This document shows, in pieces, positions 14,625 through 22,540 of a stretch of 64,000 nucleotides of DNA (its first letter is position 1; every line of letters begins with the position of its first letter). A model generated the notes under the pieces. The model did not search any database, had not been told where the DNA came from, and was given only the letters and a program-made list of their open reading frames with translations. Source of the stretch: HKCCE3408 sp038530555 (GTDB lineage: Bacteria > Pseudomonadota > Alphaproteobacteria > Rhodobacterales > Rhodobacteraceae); assembly GCA_038530555.1 (NCBI GenBank), contig JBCBCN010000002.1, positions 124,001-188,000 of the forward strand, in the 5' to 3' direction. Both the position numbers and the translations under genes were made by a program.

Positions 14625-15963
14625 TCGTAAGCCCCTCGACAAGAAGCGATGGCACTACCCGGCTGAGATGTGCGCGTCCATCATTGGCGGCGATCAGACT
14701 CTTGAGCATTCCGTTCAGATTGCCCGCGATCGTGCACTCGCTCACCGGATGGGTGATCTCGCCATTCTCGACCCAAAAGCCAGAAGCGCCGCGGGAATAA
14801 TCACCGGTATTGGGATTGATCGAGGCACCGATCATGGAGGTCACAAACAGCCCGGTGCCCATCTGCGCGATCAGGTCCTCGCGTGAGAAGCGTCCTGGCG
14901 TCAGGGCAATGTTGCTTGGCGAAGGGCTGGGCGGGCCACCGACGCCGCGCGCCGCATTGCCGGTCGAAGCCAGGCCCAGCTTTCGGGCCGTTCCCAGGTC
15001 AAGCAGCCACCGCGTGAGCACACCGTCATCGACAATCGGGCCACCGATGCAGGGCAAGCCTTCACCGTCGAATGGTCGGGACCCGGCGATGCGGGGGCGC
15101 GCAGGCTCTTCGAGAACACTCATACCGCTTGGCAGGACCTCGGCGCCCATGCTGCCGCGCAACCAACTCGCTCCGCGACTGATCGCAGTGCCATTCACAG
15201 CTGCAAGCAGATGCCCTACCAGGCTCGAGGCGACGCGTTCGTCATACAAGACTGGAAAGGCGCCAGTGGGAGGTTTCCGTGAGCCGAGGCGTTCGACCGC
15301 CCGCTCACCCGCCATGCGACCCACCTCTTCAGCGCTGGGTAGATCGTGACGGTGGATGCGGCTTTCGCCAAAATAGTCGCGTTCCATACCCAGGCCTTCG
15401 CCCGCGATCGCAACCGCCGAAAGGCCGTGACTGCTGCGGGAGTAGCTGCCGACAAAGCCGTTGCTCGCCGCCAGAAAAACATGTTTGCGCATCACACCGA
15501 CCGACGCGGATTGAACCTGACTCACACCCTCGACAGCGAGGGCGTGGCTTTCGGCTATCCGCGCGATTTCCTCAAGCTCTGCTGCCGTCGGGTCCGGGTC
15601 AGGATCGACGAGGTCCAAGGCCGAGGCGTCGCGCACCGCGCTGAGCGACGCGGTATCGGCAAGGCCCAAAGACGCATCTTCGGGGGCAAGGCGCGCCATC
15701 GCGACCGCGCGTTCTGCAACTTCAGCGAGGGTGGCCACCCGCTGATCAGAGGCTGAGACGATGGCCTGACGCGGTCCGACAAGAACCCTCAGCCCATATT
15801 CGAGGCTTTCGGCGCGTTCGGCCTCTTCCAATTGCCCCGCCCGTACTCCGACAGATGTTGAAGCGGCATCCACAACAATGACATCGGCCGCGTCAGCCCC
15901 TGCGCGCTTGGCGACGTCCAAGAGGTTTTCGGCAAGGGCGGGGAGATCGACGGGTTCAGTCAT
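14611..15963 (-). CDS. pmbA: TldD/PmbA-family metalloprotease subunit
   Basis: A 450-residue protein of the PmbA/TldE type. In enterobacteria TldD and TldE form a heterodimeric zinc protease that degrades unfolded peptides and matures microcins. Features include the N-terminal AKRAGADAADVIVVDAAS and VGVRAGQLEEAERAESLEYG, and the C-terminal NPNTGDYSRGASGFWVENGEI and NGMLKSLIAANDGR, both family landmarks. The metal-binding HExxxH of TldD is not apparent, as expected for the TldE/PmbA subunit. No tldD partner is in the window. It heads the leftward unit leading to lpxK. Confidence 0.92.
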   Translation of the reverse strand: MTEPVDLPALAENLLDVAKRAGADAADVIVVDAASTSVGVRAGQLEEAERAESLEYGLRVLVGPRQAIVSASDQRVATLAEVAERAVAMARLAPEDASLGLADTASLSAVRDASALDLVDPDPDPTAAELEEIARIAESHALAVEGVSQVQSASVGVMRKHVFLAASNGFVGSYSRSSHGLSAVAIAGEGLGMERDYFGESRIHRHDLPSAEEVGRMAGERAVERLGSRKPPTGAFPVLYDERVASSLVGHLLAAVNGTAISRGASWLRGSMGAEVLPSGMSVLEEPARPRIAGSRPFDGEGLPCIGGPIVDDGVLTRWLLDLGTARKLGLASTGNAARGVGGPPSPSPSNIALTPGRFSREDLIAQMGTGLFVTSMIGASINPNTGDYSRGASGFWVENGEITHPVSECTIAGNLNGMLKSLIAANDGRAHLSRVVPSLLVEGLTIAGA

Positions 15964-16034
15964 GCGTCTGACCTAATCCGGGAAGAGGAGCGCGGCAAGC
16001 CGGTCGCCCGCCGCGCCAGTCTTTGCGCCTCGCC

Positions 16035-17528
16035 TCAGCGCAGGGGGAAGCCGTTGGCCGTGATCGATCCGCCTTCGCTAAACTCGATCGTGCTCTCAAG
16101 CGTGTCGGCCGCTGCGCCGGGCCGGGCGAACATCCCGGCCATTCCGCGCGCCATTCCCGCCTGCTCGGGCGGTAAAAGACCGGCTTGCGTCAACCGGTCG
16201 AGCAGGCCGTTTAGACCCTGAAGTGCCAGTTCGACACTGCCCACGGGCTCGGGGATCATCCGACCCGGCGTGAAGGTCACCGAACCTGTCCCCGTCAGCG
16301 ACGCGCCGGCAGCCGAGATTTCCAAATCCTCAAGATCCACGCTCCGCAACTCACCCGGCGGCCCCGAAAGCTGCATCGGGTCAAATCCAATCAGCGAGGT
16401 GAAAAGCTGCGCTGTGCCGGTCGCCACCAGGCGGAGCACCGCCGGATCGCGCGGAAGCGCGGCACCAGGATCGAACAGACCCCAGATGTCTTCGCTCATG
16501 GTCACGCCGTTGAAGTCCAAATTCAGGGCCATATCGGCGGGGGCGTCGCTGGGCGCGGTGGGTATGGAAATACCCATGCGAGTGCTTTCGGCATTCACCG
16601 AAACGGGCACGGGTATGTCGCTGGAGGACAGATCGAAGTCCAAACCGCTTCCCATCAGAGCATAAGTCAGCCGTTCGTTGGAGATCTCAGTAGAGATCCG
16701 TCCGCCGTTATTGGCCATGGCGATCGAAAACCGCGTGATCGGGTCGGTGCCCTCGATGTCATAGCCGAACCGGCTGTAGCTGAGCACACTGTTCATAAAG
16801 AACGTCTCAGGAGCCGAACCGCCATCTGCGATCTGCATGGCGCGAAACGCGTTCAATGTGCCGTCATAGGTCAGGTCTAGATCACCCGCTGCCGCGCGCA
16901 TCCGAAAGCTGCCGTCTTCTGTATCGGGTGCAGTACCATCCAGTGCTGCGGTCAATCCCGAAATGCTTGCCGCGATATTGAAGACGCTGTCCTCGGCCGT
17001 CGAACCCTCAAGCGTGTAGGTCATCGCGGTGTCGAGCAGGCGGATGTCCAGGTTGAGATCCGGCGCCTCATCGCCGAACGACACCGCTTCGCCATCGACC
17101 ATCCGGATTTCGGCGGCGGACACATCATAGGCGATGTTGCCGATCTCACCGCTGGCCACGGCATTGAGGTCGGTGAAGGTGATGAGGAACTCCATCGTTC
17201 CAAGTTCGTCATCGCCATCGGTGATCACGCTTGTCAGGCGCACGGGGTTGGCGGGCTCGATCCGCACGCCGCCATCACCGGTTTCAACCAACGCGATCTC
17301 GGAAAGCTGGGTGGTTGTGTCCCCAGTTGCTTGGCCAAGAACAGCCGTGAAATTGCGCAGGATCAACCCGTCTGAGGTTTCTTCCACATCGGCCGTTAGC
17401 GTTTGTCCAGTCGTCGCATAGTTTTCCTGCCACTGCGCCCAAAGCTCAGCCGCAGAGACATCTGCCAAGGCCGGGCTGGCACCGGCCAGCAACGCGGCGC
17501 TACAGGCGCTCAAGTAAACAAATTTCAT
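16035..17528 (-). CDS. DUF2125 exported protein
   Basis: A 497-residue protein with a signal peptide (MKFVYLSACSAALLAGASPALA) and a long beta-rich mature part of DUF2125 type, a family of alphaproteobacterial envelope proteins of unknown function. The C-terminal region has LQGLNGLLDRLTQAGLLPPEQAGMARGMAGMFA, typical of the family. The mature protein is acidic, and the only cysteine is in the signal peptide. ATG at 17528 is chosen because AGGAG lies nine bases upstream. It is monocistronic and divergent from the SDR gene. Confidence 0.85.
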   Translation of the reverse strand: MKFVYLSACSAALLAGASPALADVSAAELWAQWQENYATTGQTLTADVEETSDGLILRNFTAVLGQATGDTTTQLSEIALVETGDGGVRIEPANPVRLTSVITDGDDELGTMEFLITFTDLNAVASGEIGNIAYDVSAAEIRMVDGEAVSFGDEAPDLNLDIRLLDTAMTYTLEGSTAEDSVFNIAASISGLTAALDGTAPDTEDGSFRMRAAAGDLDLTYDGTLNAFRAMQIADGGSAPETFFMNSVLSYSRFGYDIEGTDPITRFSIAMANNGGRISTEISNERLTYALMGSGLDFDLSSSDIPVPVSVNAESTRMGISIPTAPSDAPADMALNLDFNGVTMSEDIWGLFDPGAALPRDPAVLRLVATGTAQLFTSLIGFDPMQLSGPPGELRSVDLEDLEISAAGASLTGTGSVTFTPGRMIPEPVGSVELALQGLNGLLDRLTQAGLLPPEQAGMARGMAGMFARPGAAADTLESTIEFSEGGSITANGFPLR

Positions 17529-17642
17529 GCGGAAAACTCCTGGCAAACGGGTCAAATTTATTGCGATGTTGGGTGCAGCGCCGGACTGCGTCAAGGCGGG
17601 AACGCCCGCATAGTTGCGTCAAACAAGCCAGGAGCGATCAGC

Positions 17643-18398
17643 ATGCAGAGATTGTCTGGAAAAACCGCCATTATCAGCGGGGCAAGTCGGGGCATCGGAG
17701 CGGAGACAGCCCGCGTCTTCGTGGATGCGGGGGCTAAGGTGGCCCTGCTCGCGCGCAGCGAAGCGGCGATTGCGGACCTCGCGGCGGAGCTTGGCCCCGC
17801 CGCATTGGCGATCCCATGCGATGTATCGCGCTATTGGGAGGTGGCGGCCGCCGTCGATGCCACGCAATCGGCCTTCGGCGCAGTCGATGTCCTGATCAAC
17901 AATGCCGGAGTGATCGAACCGATCTCACACATGCATAGGGCCGATCCCGATGCCTGGAGCCACGTGATCGACATCAATCTCAAAGGTGTCTTTTATGCGG
18001 TGCGCGCAGTCCTGCCTACGATGATCGAGCGGGGCGAAGGCACGATCCTTACGGTATCGTCTGGGGCGGCGCATGGCCCGGTTGAGGCCTGGAGCCATTA
18101 CTGCGCCTCCAAAGCCGGGGCCGCGATGATCACGCGCTCGATCCATCTGGAGGCTGGGCCGAAGGGGGTCCGGGCCATGGGCCTGTCGCCCGGAACAGTC
18201 GCCACTCAGATGCAGCGGGAGATCAAGGCCTCAGGCATCAACCGCGTGAGCCAGCTGGACTGGTCCGATCATATTCCCGCCGATTGGCCCGCCAAAGCCC
18301 TGCTCTGGATGACGGGGCCTGCAGCGGACCCGTATTTGGGTGAGGAACTGAGCCTCAGGGACGAGAGCTTGCGCCGCGAGATCGGGTTGATCCCGTGA
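17643..18398 (+). CDS. Short-chain dehydrogenase/reductase
   Basis: NAD(P)-dependent oxidoreductase of 251 residues. The nucleotide-binding SGASRGIG (12-19), the NNAG motif (86-89) and the catalytic set Ser140, Tyr153 and Lys157 (YCASK) are all present. An acid at about 60 (CDVS) follows the second strand, and LLARSE after strand two would suit NADPH. The substrate is unknown. ATG at 17643 has AGGAG nine bases upstream. The stop overlaps the following crotonase-family gene by four bases (GTGA), so the pair probably acts on the same acyl or hydroxyacyl compound (inference). Confidence 0.92.
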   Translation: MQRLSGKTAIISGASRGIGAETARVFVDAGAKVALLARSEAAIADLAAELGPAALAIPCDVSRYWEVAAAVDATQSAFGAVDVLINNAGVIEPISHMHRADPDAWSHVIDINLKGVFYAVRAVLPTMIERGEGTILTVSSGAAHGPVEAWSHYCASKAGAAMITRSIHLEAGPKGVRAMGLSPGTVATQMQREIKASGINRVSQLDWSDHIPADWPAKALLWMTGPAADPYLGEELSLRDESLRREIGLIP

Positions 18399-19033
18399 TC
18401 GAGGCGGGACGGACCGAAGGCGGCGTCTACACCATCACAATCAATCGACCCAATCGGGCAAACTCGCTCACTAAGGGCATGTTGCAAGACTTGTGTCAGG
18501 CCGTCGACGAGGCGAAATCCAGCGCTGCGAGAGCGGTGATCCTTACCGGCTCAGGCGATAAAGTCTTCAGCGCTGGCGCTGACCTAGAGGAGGCGAAGGC
18601 GGGGCTTGCCACTGATCCCGTTTGGGAGGCGCTCTCATCGCGGATCGCAGCCTTGGACGGTCCGAGCATCGCGGCGCTCAACGGAACCCTGGCCGGTGGC
18701 GCGTTTGGCATGGCCCTGGCCTGCGACATCCGGCTGGCAGTGCCAGGGGCGAAGTTCTTCTACCCCGTGGCCAAGCTTGGCTTTTTACCGCAACCGCCCG
18801 ATCCAGGGCGGCTGGCCCGGCTTGTTGGGCCGGGCCGCGCAAAGATCCTCCTGCTGGCAGCCGAGACGATTTCGACCGACGAAGCTTTGGCCTGGGGCCT
18901 TGTGGACCGTGTGGTTGCGCGATCTGATTTGATGTCGGCGGCGCGAATGCTTTGCGCCGCAGCGATAGAAGGCAATGCAAACACTCTCGGGAAGATAAAA
19001 GCCATGGTTGACGAGGCGGCGGCCCGCGCCTGA
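18395..19033 (+). CDS. Short enoyl-CoA hydratase/isomerase-family protein
   Basis: Crotonase-fold protein of 212 residues, shorter than the usual 255-270. The first oxyanion-hole segment (SAGADLEEA) and the second (NGTLAGGAFGMALACDIRLA) are intact. At the place where hydratases have Pro-Glu (QPEI...G), this protein has YPVAKLGFLPQP, so the first catalytic glutamate seems to be valine. It may catalyse a different reaction (isomerase, hydrolase) or be weakly active. The trailing helical region is shortened. GTG start, four-base overlap with the SDR gene; mscS follows after 54 bases. Confidence 0.85.
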   Translation: MIEAGRTEGGVYTITINRPNRANSLTKGMLQDLCQAVDEAKSSAARAVILTGSGDKVFSAGADLEEAKAGLATDPVWEALSSRIAALDGPSIAALNGTLAGGAFGMALACDIRLAVPGAKFFYPVAKLGFLPQPPDPGRLARLVGPGRAKILLLAAETISTDEALAWGLVDRVVARSDLMSAARMLCAAAIEGNANTLGKIKAMVDEAAARA

Positions 19034-19087
19034 AAAGACATCTGCGCTGAACTAGTCTTACCGGCGGGACACCGAGGGGAAACACGC

Positions 19088-20413
19088 ATGGAAAATTTGC
19101 CGCCGATCGTGACGGACGCGCTGGAGATGCTGCTTGAGGTCCGGGATCTCGCGCTGGAGTGGCTGACCTCGCCTGCGGCTTGGAGCCAATTTGCACTCCT
19201 GCTTGCTGCGTTTGTGGCCGCGCTTTTCACCGCGCGCAAGCTGACCCCGACCCTCACGCGGCTTGTGACACCTGAGGCTGCGAACACCTCCTTGCTTGCA
19301 CAGGCACGCCGTCAGCTGGCCCGCTTCCTGCCGCTTCTCCTACCGATCCTGGCTTATATGTTCACAGCGATCGGCGAGAGCATCGTGACATCGCTGTTCG
19401 AAAGCGGCGCCGTGATCGCATTCGGCAAACGGTTGTTCTTATTCTTAGCGGCGCGCGTGTTCGTCAAACAGATCCTGACCGATCCGCTTCTAAAGCTTTT
19501 GGGCAAATACGTCCTGGTGCCGGTGGCAGCGCTCTACACCGTGGGACTGCTGGACGATGTCATCGCCGGTCTTGCCGGGTTTCAGATCGCCATCGGCAAT
19601 ATCTCGTTCTCGGCGCTTGCATTGATCCGCGGACTGGTCGCGGGCACGATCCTTTTCTGGTTGGGAAGTTGGTCAAACTCGCAAAGCGCCAGCCTCATCG
19701 GCCAACAAGACGAGATGCGCCCAGCCACGCGCGAGCTGGCCACGAAAGCGGCAGAGATGGTCATCTTCGGGACGGCGTTCCTACTTTTGATGAACATCAT
19801 GGGGATCGACCTGACCACGCTGGCTGTGCTGGGTGGTGCGATTGGTGTGGGCCTCGGCTTTGGTCTTCAGAAGATCGCGTCGAACTTTATCTCGGGCGTG
19901 ATCTTGCTGCTCGAGGGTCAGGCCACGGTGGGCGATTACGTCGAGCTCGATGGCGGTGAGGCGGGGACGATTGTGAAGATGACCGCGCGCGCGGCAATCC
20001 TCGAGACGTATGACGGGCGCTGGATCGTGGTGCCCAACGAAGACTTCATCACCACGCGCGTCGTCAACTACTCCGACAGCGGCTCAGCCAACCGGTATGA
20101 GGCGCCGTTCTCGGTCAGCTACAAGACCGATATCACCAAAGTGCCACCGCTGATCGAAGCGGCGGTCGCCAAGCATCCGGAGGTTTTGGATCTTCCCTAC
20201 CCACCGGATTGTGAGCTACGGGGATTTGGCGATTCCGGGATCGATTTCGCCGTGGAGTTTTGGGTCAACGGCATCGATGACGGGCCCAACAAATACACCT
20301 CGGACGTCCTGTTCCTGGTTTGGACCGCTCTGCGCGAAGCCGAGATCGAGATCCCCTATCCCCACCGGGTTCTCGAGCTTCGTCAAGGCCTCCCGCTCGA
20401 AGAGCCGGGCTAG
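19088..20413 (+). CDS. MscS-family mechanosensitive channel
   Basis: Inner-membrane channel of 441 residues releasing solutes under hypo-osmotic stress. About six hydrophobic segments precede the signature pore helix and beta domain: LAVLGGAIGVGLGFGLQKIASNFISGVILLLE, then TVGDYVELDGGEAGTIVKMTARAA and DGRWIVVPNEDFITTRVVNYS. The glycine/alanine-rich pore helix is clear. The C-terminal cytoplasmic alpha/beta part ends IPYPHRVLELRQG. It has more transmembrane segments than the minimal MscS of E. coli. Its TAG stop lies inside CTAG, which also supplies the stop of the convergent GST gene. Confidence 0.93.
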   Translation: MENLPPIVTDALEMLLEVRDLALEWLTSPAAWSQFALLLAAFVAALFTARKLTPTLTRLVTPEAANTSLLAQARRQLARFLPLLLPILAYMFTAIGESIVTSLFESGAVIAFGKRLFLFLAARVFVKQILTDPLLKLLGKYVLVPVAALYTVGLLDDVIAGLAGFQIAIGNISFSALALIRGLVAGTILFWLGSWSNSQSASLIGQQDEMRPATRELATKAAEMVIFGTAFLLLMNIMGIDLTTLAVLGGAIGVGLGFGLQKIASNFISGVILLLEGQATVGDYVELDGGEAGTIVKMTARAAILETYDGRWIVVPNEDFITTRVVNYSDSGSANRYEAPFSVSYKTDITKVPPLIEAAVAKHPEVLDLPYPPDCELRGFGDSGIDFAVEFWVNGIDDGPNKYTSDVLFLVWTALREAEIEIPYPHRVLELRQGLPLEEPG

Positions 20414-20997
20414 AGCGCACGTGTGCGCTTATAGGCCTCGCGCGCGCGCATTCGCTGCGCCAGCGCTTCCAGCTTTGGCGCGTCATAGTCGAATTTCGCG
20501 TTGCTCGCCCAGCCCAAGCAATGTGTCAGCAGGAAATCCGGGATCGTCGGCGTGTCCCCGGCCAGATACGGCGCCTCGTCGATCTCGGCTTCGAGATTTG
20601 CAACGTTGCGGGCAAATTCCCATCGAAGGGCGGGTTTTACCTCTGGCACACGTTGCGCTTCAGGCAAGGCGAAGGAGTGCTTGGCCGCCATCCAAAGCAC
20701 CGCGTCGAGCTCATCGTTGAGGCGATTGGTCATGGCATCTTGCCGAGCCCGCTCAAGGCTACCGGCGGGATGGGTTAAGGCGCCATGGTGATCGGCGAGA
20801 AAGGTCATGATCGCAACGGAATCTGATATCGCTGCGCCATCGGAGATCAAAACCGGGATCTTGCCTGACGGAGCCTTCGCAAGCACCTCATCCGAGCGCG
20901 GATTGGCGGGGAAATGCGTATAGTCCAGCCCCAATTCCTCAAGCAACCAAAGCGCCCGAAAGGCCCGGCTTTTTGTCGTTCCGATCAATTCGTACAT
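20410..20997 (-). CDS. Glutathione S-transferase-family protein
   Basis: A 195-residue cytosolic GST-fold protein: an N-terminal thioredoxin-like domain (YELIGTTKSRAFRALWLLEELGLDY, then SGKIPVLISDG and ISDSVAIMTFLAD with the glutathione gamma-glutamyl site) and a C-terminal helical domain (TIPDFLLTHCLGWA). The substrate is unknown; conjugation or peroxidase activity is typical. ATG at 20997 is preferred over GTG at 21003 because GGGAG precedes it. It is convergent with mscS, sharing the CTAG stop, and follows holA on the same strand with a 23-base gap. Confidence 0.9.
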   Translation of the reverse strand: MYELIGTTKSRAFRALWLLEELGLDYTHFPANPRSDEVLAKAPSGKIPVLISDGAAISDSVAIMTFLADHHGALTHPAGSLERARQDAMTNRLNDELDAVLWMAAKHSFALPEAQRVPEVKPALRWEFARNVANLEAEIDEAPYLAGDTPTIPDFLLTHCLGWASNAKFDYDAPKLEALAQRMRAREAYKRTRAL

Positions 20998-21020
20998 GGC
21001 CACGTCTCCCTATCTTCTCC

Positions 21021-22052
21021 CTATCTTCGATTGGCGCGCGGCAGCATAGCCAAGCGGATCAACGCACGCTCTACGACGGCCATCTGCGGCACATATCCGC
21101 CCGAGCGCAGGGTTAGGTCGCATTCGAGCAACAGTGCCAGTGCATCCTCAAGCCGCGCGGTTCCCCAGTTTTGCGCTTGCCGGATCATTTGATCGCGCCG
21201 GGGGCCGAAGACCGGCGGTCGCAAACTGCCCATCCCCTGCGCCGGGCCACCCGGATGGATCGAGGCCGAAAACAACGCCCGAAAGTGGCGTTGAGCGGCC
21301 AGGCACAAAGTCACTGGTGCGACGCCCTGACCTTTCAACCGCGCCAGAAGCGGGCCGATCTGTGCAGCGTCTGCGCCGGCCACCGCGCTGAGGATTTCGT
21401 CGATCTCGGCGTCCACAGTCACGGGCGCGACGGCAACGATATCCGTGTGTTCAATCGGTGTCTCAGAGCCGACCTTCAAAAGGGCGAGCTTTTCGATCAC
21501 TTGGCGAAACTCACCCGGGTCGAGCAGGCGCGCGAGGGCGTCGATATCGCTCATCACAGCGCGGTCGGGCAGGTCGAGACCCGCTTGGCGCAGGGTGTCT
21601 TCGATCTCACCGCGCGAGGGCGGATCGTCGTAAATGCCGATCGCATAGGCGCGCTTGGACCCTTCGAAGAGCTTGCGCAGCTTGGAGCGGGCCGTCAGGC
21701 TTTTGGCCGTGGCGATGATCTGCGCGTCGCCGTCTTGCCATTCCGCCAGCGCATTCTCAAAAACCGCCGAAAGGCCGTCCGTGGCATCTTCGACCAACAC
21801 AGCGCGGGGACCGGGGAAAAACCCCGACGCTTTGACCGCATCCAAAAGCTTGGCCGGATCGCTGCGCAATTCCGCCCCGGTCAGGCGCGTGAGGCGCATC
21901 TCCTCAGACGCCGCCTCGCCCAAGAGTTGCTGCAACACATCCGTCCGCCGCAGCGACACACGCATCGCGTCTTGGCCAAAGAGGAGTGCACCGGCTGCGG
22001 CCTTGTCGGGACGGGCGAAATAAGCGGCGCTATCGCGTCCGGTCAGCTTCAT
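21021..22052 (-). CDS. holA: DNA polymerase III delta subunit
   Basis: Clamp-loader subunit that opens the beta sliding clamp; 343 residues. The N-terminal RecA-like domain and collar are recognisable: AALLFGQDAMRVSLRR, then RAVLVEDATDGLS and AQIIATAKSLTARSKLRKLFE, and the C-terminal LYLLxEC-like segment ALALLLECDLTLRSGG. It is the third gene of leuS-lptE-holA, a common alphaproteobacterial operon, and its ATG overlaps the lptE stop by four bases (ATGA). Confidence 0.93.
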   Translation of the reverse strand: MKLTGRDSAAYFARPDKAAAGALLFGQDAMRVSLRRTDVLQQLLGEAASEEMRLTRLTGAELRSDPAKLLDAVKASGFFPGPRAVLVEDATDGLSAVFENALAEWQDGDAQIIATAKSLTARSKLRKLFEGSKRAYAIGIYDDPPSRGEIEDTLRQAGLDLPDRAVMSDIDALARLLDPGEFRQVIEKLALLKVGSETPIEHTDIVAVAPVTVDAEIDEILSAVAGADAAQIGPLLARLKGQGVAPVTLCLAAQRHFRALFSASIHPGGPAQGMGSLRPPVFGPRRDQMIRQAQNWGTARLEDALALLLECDLTLRSGGYVPQMAVVERALIRLAMLPRANRR

Positions 22053-22540
22053 AGCAGGCGCGTGGCCCCGGCCAGCAATTCGGCGACGATCTGATCGGCC
22101 AAGGCGACCATCAAGCGATCAGTGGCGTCGCGTTCTGCGGCATCCGTCGCCAGCGTCGTGCCAAAGGTGGAGTATTCCGTGAAGGTCGCTACCCGGCCGG
22201 CGAGCACCTGCGCATCGCTTGCCGCTTCGACAAGCGCGTAGCCAACCGAGCCATTGATCCGTACACGCAGCACGTCATCGGTGCCGGTGATCGCAACGCT
22301 CTGCTGGCTTACGGATAGCTCATGGGTGAGGGCGAAACTCGGCGCGCTCGGCACGCCCAGACGCTCCTCGAGCCGGGCGACAAGCTCAAACTCCTGCCGC
22401 GTTTCGGGTGGCTCGACCCGCACGGATTGGCGCAGCAAGGTACCCGGTCCGCCCGGCGCATAAACCGGGGTGAAACCGCAGGCCGCCAACGGTGCGGCCA
22501 GCAGGCCTAGGGTCACGTGCCGTCTGCTAAATGACGACAT
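22049..22540 (-). CDS. lptE: LPS-assembly lipoprotein LptE
   Basis: Outer-membrane lipoprotein that plugs and supports LptD during lipopolysaccharide insertion; 163 residues. The signal peptide ends in a lipobox, LAAC-G, with the lipidated cysteine at about residue 21, followed by GFTPVYAPGG, which is typical of alphaproteobacterial LptE. The mature part is a small alpha/beta fold. Position within leuS-lptE-holA supports the call. It overlaps leuS by 14 bases and holA by four. Confidence 0.9.
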   Translation of the reverse strand: MSSFSRRHVTLGLLAAPLAACGFTPVYAPGGPGTLLRQSVRVEPPETRQEFELVARLEERLGVPSAPSFALTHELSVSQQSVAITGTDDVLRVRINGSVGYALVEAASDAQVLAGRVATFTEYSTFGTTLATDAAERDATDRLMVALADQIVAELLAGATRLL

